A DNA stretch of 9,485 nt from Actinomycetes bacterium. GTDB taxonomy: Bacteria; Actinomycetota; Acidimicrobiia; Acidimicrobiales; CADCSY01. The notes beneath the pieces are model-generated. The model was not told the origin of the DNA. It ran no database searches and saw only the letters and a program-made list of their open reading frames with translations. Of this stretch, positions 1 to 5,752 are shown in pieces (within the stretch, counting starts at the first letter, position 1; each line of letters opens with the position of its first letter). Made by a program: the position numbers and the translations under genes. The DNA lies in NCBI GenBank assembly GCA_025464025.1, contig JAODBP010000164.1, positions 1 through 9,485 of the forward strand, written 5' to 3'.

Positions 1-646
1 CGCCCCGGCGGGCCGCGGCCCTGAGCACCCGGTCGGGGCGCACGGCGATGGGGAAGCCACAGGCTTCGAGCAGCGGGAGGTCGCTGCCGGCGTCGGAGTA
101 GGCGGTGGCCAGGCGGAGGTCGGCCCACGCCAGCTCGTCGCGAAGCCGGGCCAACTTGCCGCTGCCGTGGCAGAACGGGCCGTCGAGCCGACCGGTGAGC
201 CGGCCGTCGCGCACCTCGACCCGCGTGCCGATGCCCATGTCGAAGTCGGCCAGCCGGGCCACGTGCTGCACCAGCTCGTGGGGCGCGGCCGACACGATCA
301 CGCACGTCTCGCCCCGGGCGGCGTGGTGGCGGGCCAGCGTCCGCATGGCCGGTCGGAAGGTGCGCACCACTTCGGTGGCGGCGTCGAGGGCGCAACCGGC
401 CAGCACCCCCGCCTCCATGCCGGCCACCGCGGCGAGGGCGTCGGCGGTGACCCGCTCCGCCGTCGACGCATCGGCCCCGCGTCGAGCGAAGGCGGCGTTG
501 CGGGCCACGGCACCGACCAGGCGAGCCCGGTCCACGAGTCCCCGACGTGCGAGCTGGCGAGCCAGCGGCACCAGGCTCGAACCGGGGATCAACGTCCGGT
601 CGAGGTCGAAGATGGCCAGCCGTTCCGTCGCCACCGTTGTCCGCAT
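1..646 (-). CDS. HAD-IB family hydrolase (SerB-like phosphatase), partial at the left edge
   Basis: Haloacid dehalogenase superfamily phosphatase of the HAD-IB (phosphoserine phosphatase-like) type; its substrate cannot be told from sequence. 215 codons are visible and the C terminus lies outside the window. Motif I is FDLDRTL at residues 13-19, with D14 the likely nucleophile and D16 the general acid/base. Motif II is VIVSAAP around S119. A GSGK motif gives the conserved Lys (K164). Motif III is YSDAGSDLPLLE at 183-194, with metal-binding D185 and D189. The helical cap lies between motifs I and II. The ATG at 646 is chosen because it places motif I at the usual distance; GGAG lies almost against it, so initiation may be weak. 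It is the last visible gene of a minus-strand tandem run, 67 bases after the nitronate monooxygenase-family gene. HAD-IB proteins often act in lipid or amino-acid phosphate metabolism, but no specific role is assigned. Confidence 0.88.
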   Translation of the reverse strand, partial: MRTTVATERLAIFDLDRTLIPGSSLVPLARQLARRGLVDRARLVGAVARNAAFARRGADASTAERVTADALAAVAGMEAGVLAGCALDAATEVVRTFRPAMRTLARHHAARGETCVIVSAAPHELVQHVARLADFDMGIGTRVEVRDGRLTGRLDGPFCHGSGKLARLRDELAWADLRLATAYSDAGSDLPLLEACGFPIAVRPDRVLRAAARRG

Positions 647-655
647 GCTCCGAGT

Positions 656-678
656 GTCCGGGGCGCGCGTTTCCGGAC
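656..678. other. Short inverted repeat between the flavoprotein and HAD genes
   Basis: GTCCGG at 656-661 is repeated inverted as CCGGAC at 673-678 around an 11-base G/C-rich loop. On the minus-strand transcript this would form a 6-bp hairpin just upstream of the HAD start. It has no U-tract, so it is not a canonical intrinsic terminator; it may be a weak attenuator or mRNA end structure, or chance in GC-rich DNA. Confidence 0.25.
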
Positions 679-713
679 GGCACCATCGAGGTGAACCCCG
701 AGGGAAAGCTGGC

Positions 714-1823
714 TTACCCCTGGAGCTGCTGGTTGAGCTTCTCGACGGTGTCGATGTACTCCTCGACCATCTGGAAGATCACGTCGCGCACCGGCTTCAC
801 GCTGTTCATCGACCCGACGATCTGGCCGACCGGGGCAAAGGCGATGTCCTTGCGATGCGAGCGGGCGATGCGGGCGTTGGCCTCGGCGGTGAGGATGTTC
901 TGGAGCGGCATGCCCAACGGGCCGGGCCCCTCGGGGTCCTCCCACGCGTCGGTCCACGCCGAGCGCAGCATGCGGGCCGGCTTGCCGGTGTAGGAGCGGG
1001 ACCGGACGGTGTCCGACGACGTCGCTTCGAGGTACCGCTCGATGTGCTCGGGGCCGGACGACGACTCGGCCGTCGCCAGCCACAGCGAGCCCATCCACAC
1101 GCCCTGGGCGCCGAGGGACAGGGCGGCGGCGATCTGCCGTCCGCTGCCGATGCCGCCGGCGGCGAGCACGGGCACCGGGGCCACGGCGTCCACCACCTCG
1201 GGCACGAGGACCATGGTGGCGATCTCGCCGGTGTGGCCGCCGGCCTCGTAGCCCTGGGCCACGACGATGTCGACGCCGTTCTGCACGTGGCGCTCGGCGT
1301 GGACGGCCTTGCCGGCGAGGGCGGCGATCTTCACGCCCTGGGCGTGGGCCTGGTCGATGACGTCCTTGGGCGGCGAGCCGAGGGCGTTGGCCAGGAGGGC
1401 GATCGGGTGGCCCAGCGCGATCTCGACGTGGCGGTGGGCCACGCCCTCGGCCCAGCCGGTGACGCCGCGACTCTTCTCGCCCTCGGGGAGGGGGTCGAGG
1501 TGGAAGCGCTCCATGAGCTCCTCGACGAAGGCCTTGTGCTCCTCGGGGATCATCTTCTGGATGTAGGCGGCGACGGCGTCGGGGTCGGTGCCCTCGGCGT
1601 CGGCGGCCTTGGCCGGCATCACCGTGTCGGCGCCGTAGGGCTTGCCGTCGACGTGCTCGTCGATCCAGTTCAGCTCGATGTCGAGCTGCTCGGGCGTGAA
1701 CCCGACGGCGCCCAGCACGCCCAGGCCCCCGGCCTTCGACACGGCGGCGACGACGTCGCGGCAGTGGCTGAAGGCGAAGATCGGGTACTCGATCCCGAAC
1801 ACGTCACACAGGTCGGTGTGCAT
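714..1823 (-). CDS. Nitronate monooxygenase-family FMN oxidoreductase
   Basis: FMN-dependent TIM-barrel protein of the 2-nitropropane dioxygenase/nitronate monooxygenase superfamily, which also includes enoyl-ACP reductase FabK. Known members oxidise alkyl nitronates or reduce enoyl thioesters; the substrate here is unknown. In the 369 residues, the N-terminal strand and glycine loop are at 24-39 (SKAGGLGVLGA). The family His is H197 in QGYEAGGHTG (190-199). The phosphate-binding glycine loop is AAGGIGSGR at 221-229, followed by GAQGVWMG at 238-245. Residues about 78-135 form a charged helical segment between barrel elements that makes the protein longer than compact NMO/FabK enzymes. The ATG is preceded by GGGGGAA at 1827-1833, a good Shine-Dalgarno. 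The gene lies 15 bases after the RDRSWGPR-motif protein and is surely co-transcribed with it. Next to acyl-CoA-type enzymes, a role on CoA-thioester intermediates is as plausible as nitronate detoxification; that is inference. Confidence 0.9.
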   Translation of the reverse strand: MHTDLCDVFGIEYPIFAFSHCRDVVAAVSKAGGLGVLGAVGFTPEQLDIELNWIDEHVDGKPYGADTVMPAKAADAEGTDPDAVAAYIQKMIPEEHKAFVEELMERFHLDPLPEGEKSRGVTGWAEGVAHRHVEIALGHPIALLANALGSPPKDVIDQAHAQGVKIAALAGKAVHAERHVQNGVDIVVAQGYEAGGHTGEIATMVLVPEVVDAVAPVPVLAAGGIGSGRQIAAALSLGAQGVWMGSLWLATAESSSGPEHIERYLEATSSDTVRSRSYTGKPARMLRSAWTDAWEDPEGPGPLGMPLQNILTAEANARIARSHRKDIAFAPVGQIVGSMNSVKPVRDVIFQMVEEYIDTVEKLNQQLQG

Positions 1824-1838
1824 CAGTTCCCCCGGTTG

Positions 1839-2783
1839 TCAGGTCCAGCCCTTGAAGGATCGCATGAAGCGGCGGATGGAGGCGGCCGACCAGTTGTCGT
1901 GGTCCTCGCCGTACGCGGTGATGCCGTCGAAGGTCCACTCGGTCAGGCAGTTGATCGTGAGCATGTTCGGGTTGATCGGGAAGCAGAGCTGGTTGAGCCC
2001 CTTGCCCTCGCAGTGCAGCTCCCGGCCCAGCTCGTCGACGATGTCGAGGACGACGCGGCGGGGGAAGCCGGTGTCGGGGTCGCGCTCGACGACCTCTCGC
2101 TCGGCGCTCTTCAGCTTCGACCACTCGCCGTCGCGCAGCACGTAGCCGTGGATCCCGATGCACTTCTCGCCGTAGTTCATGGTGATGGCGTGGAAGCCGT
2201 CGCGCTCCGATGCCGTGGCGTAGCTGTAGCCGCCGTTGGCGGCGCCGTGCATCGAGTCGCCGAACTGCGAACGGGGGCCCCACGACCGGTCGCGGAAGCC
2301 GTAGCTGTCGACCTCGATGACCTCGCCCTCGAGCGTGATCGTGCCCTGGTAGCGACCGGGCTGGTCGAGGTGCGACCCGGCGAGCATGTTGGGCTTCGCC
2401 ACCGCCGTGAACGTGAGGTCGACGTGCAGGTCGTCGGCATCGGGGTCGTCGTAGCCGATGGCGTACTTCGTGAGCGGCTCGAGCACCTTGTAGCGGATGC
2501 CGTTGGGCACCTGGATGTCCGACAGCGGCTGGTCGGGCATCGGGATGTGCCAGAAGTTCTTCACGTAGCGGGCGTTCCAGATCTGGTTGCCGCGGTCGTC
2601 CCAGAAGTAGGCGGCGGCCGCCATCACGCCCTGGTTGGGCCGGAAGAACGGGTAGAGCTGGCCGCTCAGCTTCCGCTCGGGGACGCTGAAGGAGAACCAG
2701 CACGTCTCCGACCAGTAGGGATCGTCGCTGGTCGGCGGGTGGAACTCGTCGTCGGCTGCCGTCGCGTCCCGAGCCTCGGCCAT
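1839..2783 (-). CDS. Uncharacterised protein with RDRSWGPR motif (DUF7064/7065- or AttH/CrtC-like)
   Basis: 314-residue soluble protein without signal peptide or membrane segments. It is rich in alternating hydrophobic/polar beta-strand patterns, Trp and Tyr. The strongest motif is YGFRDRSWGPR at 161-171, preceded by SHLDQPGRYQGTI at 137-149. From memory, this pairing marks a family of actinobacterial proteins labelled DUF7064/DUF7065, possibly related to the lipocalin-like AttH/CrtC hydratase fold; I could not verify this by search. No function is assigned. The ATG overlaps the stop of the upstream phosphotransferase gene (TGATG, one shared base), and a strong GGAGGAGG Shine-Dalgarno sits inside that gene's last codons, so the two are probably translationally coupled and work together. 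A lipid or polyketide-like ligand would fit the catabolic neighbours, as inference only. Confidence 0.8.
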   Translation of the reverse strand: MAEARDATAADDEFHPPTSDDPYWSETCWFSFSVPERKLSGQLYPFFRPNQGVMAAAAYFWDDRGNQIWNARYVKNFWHIPMPDQPLSDIQVPNGIRYKVLEPLTKYAIGYDDPDADDLHVDLTFTAVAKPNMLAGSHLDQPGRYQGTITLEGEVIEVDSYGFRDRSWGPRSQFGDSMHGAANGGYSYATASERDGFHAITMNYGEKCIGIHGYVLRDGEWSKLKSAEREVVERDPDTGFPRRVVLDIVDELGRELHCEGKGLNQLCFPINPNMLTINCLTEWTFDGITAYGEDHDNWSAASIRRFMRSFKGWT

Positions 2784-3904
2784 CAGATGCCTGCCTCCTC
2801 CATGAGCGCCGCAAGGCACGGCACCACCGGGTTCTCGATCCACACGCGGTGGTCGGCGGGCATCTGGCCCCGCTCGACGAGCCGGTTCATCACTCGCACG
2901 ACGATGGCGCAGTAGCGCGCCGCAGCGAAGACCTCGTACCAGGTCGTGTCGCCGATCGGGTGGCCGACGTGCTGCTCGTAGAGCGCCCGTTGCTCGTCGC
3001 GCGACAGGTCGCCCGGCGCCCGCTCGGTGATGCCGACGCTCTCGTGCATCGTGCGGTCGAACATCAGCCACCAGCCGAGGTCGACGAGCGGCGGCGCGAT
3101 CGATGCCGCCTCGAAGTCGGTCACGACGGCCGGAGCGTCGTCGCGCCAGATGACGTTGCCGGGCCGGGGGTCGCCCCAGCACAGGGACGGCTCGCCCTCG
3201 GGCGGCAGGTTCGCGTGGAGCCACTCGAGCGCCCGCGCCAGGAGGGGGTGGTCGCGGCCGGCGAGCTCGCGGTGGGCGTACTCGGTCCAGAGGTCGAGCT
3301 GGCGCCTGGTGGTGGGCGCCTGGCCGGCGGTGAGCCAGTCGAGGCCGGCGGCCTTCCAGTCGATGGCGTGGACCGCGGCGAGCGTGCGGAGCCCGTTGTC
3401 GAGCATGGTCCGCTTGGACTCGGGGGCCAGCTCGGTGAAGAAGCCCTCCTCCGGATAGGGCGGCGACTCGATCGGCACGACGCCCTCCACGAAGCCCATG
3501 ACGAAGAACTCGGCGCCCAGCACCGACGGGTCGCCTTCGTAGCCGACGAGGGGAGCGATCGGGACGTCCGAGTGGTTGGCGACCGCCTCCATGATCCGGT
3601 ACTGGATGTCGACCTCGATCGTCACGCCCGGGACCTGCGTCGGGTACACCGGCGGGTCGGGCGTCTCCTTGCGAAGGACGAACTTGCGGTTCTGCGCCTC
3701 TCCGCCGGACACCCAGCTGGCGTCGATGATCGTCGTCTCGGCCGAGAACCCGCTGCCCGGCTTCCCGCCGTGCGTCACCTTCAGGTAGCTGGCATCGGTC
3801 AGCCGGGGCTGCAACCACGCCTCGAGTGCGGCCAGGCCGCCGTCGTCCTCCGTCACGGCAACAGGTTCTACAACACCTGCATTACGATCGGTGGGTTCGG
3901 CCAC
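2783..3904 (-). CDS. APH-type phosphotransferase (aminoglycoside phosphotransferase/ACAD10-11 kinase-like)
   Basis: Kinase-fold small-molecule phosphotransferase of the APH family. With the start at 3904 it has 373 residues. Visible motifs are a glycine-containing loop GKPGSGFSAET (47-57), the ATP-lysine candidate K79 in FVLRKE, the catalytic loop LCWGDPRPGN at 241-250 (D245 and N250, with Trp instead of the usual His before GD), and metal-binding D263 in VTDFEAAS. Residues 266-280 (IAPPLVDLGWW) match the family's following segment. The GTG at 3904 has no Shine-Dalgarno; a second GTG at 3856 (protein starting MTEDDGGL, 357 residues) is equally credible and would free the intergenic region for regulation. 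This is not the usual context of an antibiotic-resistance APH. Relatives beside acyl-CoA dehydrogenases, including the kinase domains of ACAD10/11 and bacterial LvaA, phosphorylate hydroxyacyl-CoAs. That role fits here but is inferred. Confidence 0.85.
   Translation of the reverse strand: MAEPTDRNAGVVEPVAVTEDDGGLAALEAWLQPRLTDASYLKVTHGGKPGSGFSAETTIIDASWVSGGEAQNRKFVLRKETPDPPVYPTQVPGVTIEVDIQYRIMEAVANHSDVPIAPLVGYEGDPSVLGAEFFVMGFVEGVVPIESPPYPEEGFFTELAPESKRTMLDNGLRTLAAVHAIDWKAAGLDWLTAGQAPTTRRQLDLWTEYAHRELAGRDHPLLARALEWLHANLPPEGEPSLCWGDPRPGNVIWRDDAPAVVTDFEAASIAPPLVDLGWWLMFDRTMHESVGITERAPGDLSRDEQRALYEQHVGHPIGDTTWYEVFAAARYCAIVVRVMNRLVERGQMPADHRVWIENPVVPCLAALMEEAGI
2794..2801 (-). promoter_or_regulatory. 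Shine-Dalgarno for the RDRSWGPR-motif gene
   Basis: GGAGGAGG on the minus strand lies inside the 3' end of the phosphotransferase gene, 10 bases before the ATG at 2783. It supports this start over any internal one and points to coupled translation of the two genes. Confidence 0.7.
3862..3879. promoter_or_regulatory. Candidate operator (inverted repeat) between the divergent phosphotransferase and acyl-CoA dehydrogenase genes
   Basis: CAGGT at 3862-3866 is mirrored by ACCTG at 3875-3879 around 8 bases. The same place contains AACagGTTctA (3860-3870), which resembles half of an AACnnGTT-type TetR-family operator such as the KstR site, but the left flank does not match. It lies just upstream of a -10 candidate for the acyl-CoA dehydrogenase, where a repressor could act. 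The arms are short, so this is tentative. Confidence 0.35.
3883..3888 (+). promoter_or_regulatory. Candidate -10 element for the acyl-CoA dehydrogenase gene
   Basis: TACGAT fits the actinobacterial TAnnnT -10 pattern and lies 31 to 36 bases before the ATG at 3919, leaving a 5' leader of about 25 bases that carries the AGGGGG Shine-Dalgarno. No convincing -35 hexamer is seen at the usual distance. Confidence 0.4.
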
Positions 3905-3918
3905 CTAGGGGGATGACG

Positions 3919-5091
3919 ATGCAGCTCGAGCTCACCGACGACCAGCACCAGCTCCAGCAGGAGCTCCGCGCGTACTTCGCCAAGGTCGTCGACGAGGTCG
4001 GCGGGGGCAACAACTCCCGCAGCGCGGATGGCCGCGGCCACTACAAGGACTACATCGCCCGGCTGGGCGACGACGGCATGCTCGGCCTCGGCTGGCCCGT
4101 CGAGTACGGCGGCCAGGCCCGCCCGCTGGTCGAGCAGATGCTGTTCATCGAGGAGTCGCACCGGGCCGGCGTGCCGCTGCCCCTGCTGACCCTCAACAGC
4201 GTGGGCCCGACGATCATGGCGCTCGGTTCCGACGAGCAGAAGGCCCGCTTCCTCCCCGGCATCCTCAAGGGTCGGATCCACTTCGCCATCGGCTACACCG
4301 AGCCGGGTGCCGGCACCGACCTGGCCGGGCTCGAGACCAAGGCGGTGCTCGACGGCGACGAGTTCGTCATCAACGGGCAGAAGGTCTTCACCTCGGTGAC
4401 CAACTACGCCGACTACGTGTGGCTCGCCGTGCGCACCGATCCCGACGCCCCGAAGCACAAGGGCATCTCGGTGCTCATCGTCCCGGTCGACGCGCCCGGC
4501 TTCTCGTACACGCCGATCCACACGATGGGCGGTGAGCCGACCTACGCCACCTACTACGCCGACGTCCGGGTGCCGAAGGAGAACCTCGTCGGCGAGCTCA
4601 ACGGCGGCTGGCGCCTGATCACCAACCAGCTCAACCACGAGCGGCTGGCCATCACGCCCTCGGGTTCGTGCTCGCAGATGATCGAGGACACCCGCACGTG
4701 GGCCGTCGAGACCAAGCTGGCCGACGGCTCGCGGGTCATCGACCAGCAGTGGGTGCAGCTGGCGCTGGCCAAGTGCTGGGCCAAGGTCGAGGTGCTCCGG
4801 CTCATGAACTGGCGGGCGGCCGGTGCGGTGGGCTCGATGCTCCCGCCCGGCAACTCGTCGGCCACGAAGGTGTACGGCACCGAGCTCTACCTCGAGGTCT
4901 ACAACCTGCTCATCGAGGTCGTCGGCCAGGCCGGCACCGTGCAGGTGGACTCGCCCGGCGCCGTGCTCGAGGCCCGGCTCGAGAAGCTCTACCGCTCGGT
5001 GCTCATCCTCACCTTCGGCGGCGGCGCCAACGAGGTCCAGCGCGACATCGTGGCCGGCGCGACCTTGGGCATGACCCGCTCGGCCCGCTAG
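3919..5091 (+). CDS. Acyl-CoA dehydrogenase (FadE-like)
   Basis: FAD-dependent acyl-CoA dehydrogenase introducing the alpha-beta double bond into an acyl-CoA; the chain or ring substrate is unknown. 390 residues, usual single-domain ACAD length. The start at 3919 is preferred because AGGGGG (3907-3912) is 6 bases upstream; the in-frame ATG at 3913 directly abuts it. The ACAD signature YTEPGAGTDLAGL (4294-4332) forms part of the flavin/substrate site. The usual catalytic Glu near the C terminus (YEGT in MCAD) is replaced: the sequence reads FGGGANEVQRD, with Gly at codon 5020-5022. Instead a Glu lies in LNHERLA (codon 4639-4641), the position used by isovaleryl- and long-chain acyl-CoA dehydrogenases. 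So catalysis is probably retained with an IVD/LCAD-like base. It is divergent from the phosphotransferase operon and ends 6 bases from the convergent TetR gene. Confidence 0.93.
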   Translation: MQLELTDDQHQLQQELRAYFAKVVDEVGGGNNSRSADGRGHYKDYIARLGDDGMLGLGWPVEYGGQARPLVEQMLFIEESHRAGVPLPLLTLNSVGPTIMALGSDEQKARFLPGILKGRIHFAIGYTEPGAGTDLAGLETKAVLDGDEFVINGQKVFTSVTNYADYVWLAVRTDPDAPKHKGISVLIVPVDAPGFSYTPIHTMGGEPTYATYYADVRVPKENLVGELNGGWRLITNQLNHERLAITPSGSCSQMIEDTRTWAVETKLADGSRVIDQQWVQLALAKCWAKVEVLRLMNWRAAGAVGSMLPPGNSSATKVYGTELYLEVYNLLIEVVGQAGTVQVDSPGAVLEARLEKLYRSVLILTFGGGANEVQRDIVAGATLGMTRSAR

Positions 5092-5097
5092 CCGCGC

Positions 5098-5649
5098 TCA
5101 GTCGAGCTCGAGGATCTTGCGGACGGCGTCGTTGACGATGGCGCGGACCTTGTCCGGGTCCTCCCTGGCGAGGCTGCCGGAGAAGCCGCCGACGGCGAAC
5201 GTGACGCCGAGGGCGCAGGCGTAGCGCACCCGCTCCTCGAGCGGGATGGCCGGGTCGTTGAGCAGCTCCTCCGACCGGCGGTGGAGCTGCTGGTGGGTGT
5301 CCTCGGACTCCTCGGCGCCGAGGGCGAGGATGGCGCCCCGGTTGTGGTCGAGGAGCTGGAAGAGCTGGCCGTGGTCGATGAGCCAGTCGATCGACTCGAC
5401 GCTGCCGGCGGCCCACGACTCCCGGTCGAGGGGACCGTCCATCGAGGCCAGCAGCCGCTGCTGGAACTCCTCGAGCGGCTCGAGCAGGGCCCGGAGCAGG
5501 TCCTCCTTGCCGGGGAAGTGGTAGTAGAGCGCGGCCTTGGTGACGCCCACCCGCTCGGCGATCTCGCGCAGCGACGTCGCCTCGTAGCCCCGCTCGACGA
5601 ACAGCTCGGCGGCGGCGTCGAGGATCCGCTGCCTCGTGTCCCTCACCAC
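5098..5649 (-). CDS. TetR/AcrR family repressor, probable regulator of the adjacent exporter
   Basis: 183-residue TetR-family transcription factor. The N-terminal DNA-binding domain is clear: [16 protein letters not shown] (6-21), the helix-turn-helix [22 protein letters not shown] (24-45) and GKEDLL (47-52). The C-terminal part is a helical ligand/dimerisation domain without recognisable ligand specificity. It starts with GTG at 5649 with GGAG 5 bases upstream (a second GTG follows immediately). It is divergent from the DrrA/DrrB-type ABC genes, with two palindrome-like sites between them. Local repression of both promoters, relieved by a compound the pump exports, is the likely arrangement by family precedent. 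Its 3' end faces the acyl-CoA dehydrogenase at 6 bases with no terminator visible between them, so control of that gene too cannot be excluded. Confidence 0.92.
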   Translation of the reverse strand: MVRDTRQRILDAAAELFVERGYEATSLREIAERVGVTKAALYYHFPGKEDLLRALLEPLEEFQQRLLASMDGPLDRESWAAGSVESIDWLIDHGQLFQLLDHNRGAILALGAEESEDTHQQLHRRSEELLNDPAIPLEERVRYACALGVTFAVGGFSGSLAREDPDKVRAIVNDAVRKILELD

Positions 5650-5676
5650 GGTGTCTCCAGAAGCATGGCAACCCCG

Positions 5677-5704
5677 AATTTACTTGACGGCCGGTCAGTC
5701 TCAA
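5677..5704 (-). promoter_or_regulatory. Promoter of the tetR gene
   Basis: On the minus strand TTGAGA (5704-5699) and TAAATT (5682-5677) are separated by 16 bases, a good sigma-70-like pair. Transcription would start near 5670, giving a leader of about 20 bases that includes GGAG before the GTG at 5649. The promoter overlaps the exporter promoter and both candidate operators. Confidence 0.6.
5682..5699. promoter_or_regulatory. Candidate TetR operator 1
   Basis: 18-bp element of form ACTnnnCGGCCGnnnAGT; 6 of 9 base pairs are symmetric. It matches operator 2 at 12 of 18 positions and covers the exporter -35 element and the edge of the tetR -10. The centre-to-centre distance to operator 2 is 22 bp, about two helical turns. 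Confidence 0.45.
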
Positions 5705-5712
5705 CTTACCGT
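5684..5712 (+). promoter_or_regulatory. Promoter of the ABC exporter operon
   Basis: TTGACG (5684-5689) and TACCGT (5707-5712) are separated by exactly 17 bases, close to an ideal housekeeping sigma-factor promoter. Initiation near 5719 would give a leader of about 34 bases with GGAG at 5741-5744, 8 bases before the GTG at 5753. Confidence 0.6.
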
Positions 5713-5721
5713 GCGGCAAGT
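5704..5721. promoter_or_regulatory. Candidate TetR operator 2
   Basis: 18-bp palindrome ACTTnCCGnnCGGnAAGT with 7 of 9 pairs symmetric, covering the exporter -10 and expected start site and touching the tetR -35. Together with operator 1 it is framed by a perfect 8-bp inverted pair, TTTACTTG (5679-5686) and CAAGTAAA (5717-5724). A TetR dimer on this site would block both promoters. Confidence 0.55.
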
Positions 5722-5752
5722 AAACCACAACCGCAACCCCGGAGACCCCCCA

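Noticed and set aside
105..2915. Very long plus-strand open frame opposite the phosphotransferase/flavoprotein genes
   Set aside because: It is antisense to four genes with clear motifs; its product is Arg/Ala/Val/Gly-rich without domain features, a typical GC-rich shadow.
1839..3818. A single 659-residue minus-strand protein fusing an upstream segment to the RDRSWGPR protein
   Set aside because: The upstream part is an out-of-frame reading of the phosphotransferase gene, whose own frame carries the APH motifs; the real start is the ATG at 2783 with a strong Shine-Dalgarno.
3857..3870. KstR (cholesterol regulon) operator upstream of the acyl-CoA dehydrogenase
   Set aside because: AACagGTTctA matches only one half well; the left flank fails and no kstR gene is near. 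Kept only as a tentative generic operator.
2783..3904. Antibiotic-resistance aminoglycoside phosphotransferase
   Set aside because: The family fold is shared, but the context is acyl-CoA catabolism and no mobile element is near; a metabolic substrate is more likely.
5085..5110. Terminator between the convergent acyl-CoA dehydrogenase and TetR genes
   Set aside because: Only 6 bases separate the stops. The nearby CGAGCTCG palindrome is short and lacks a U-tract on either strand.
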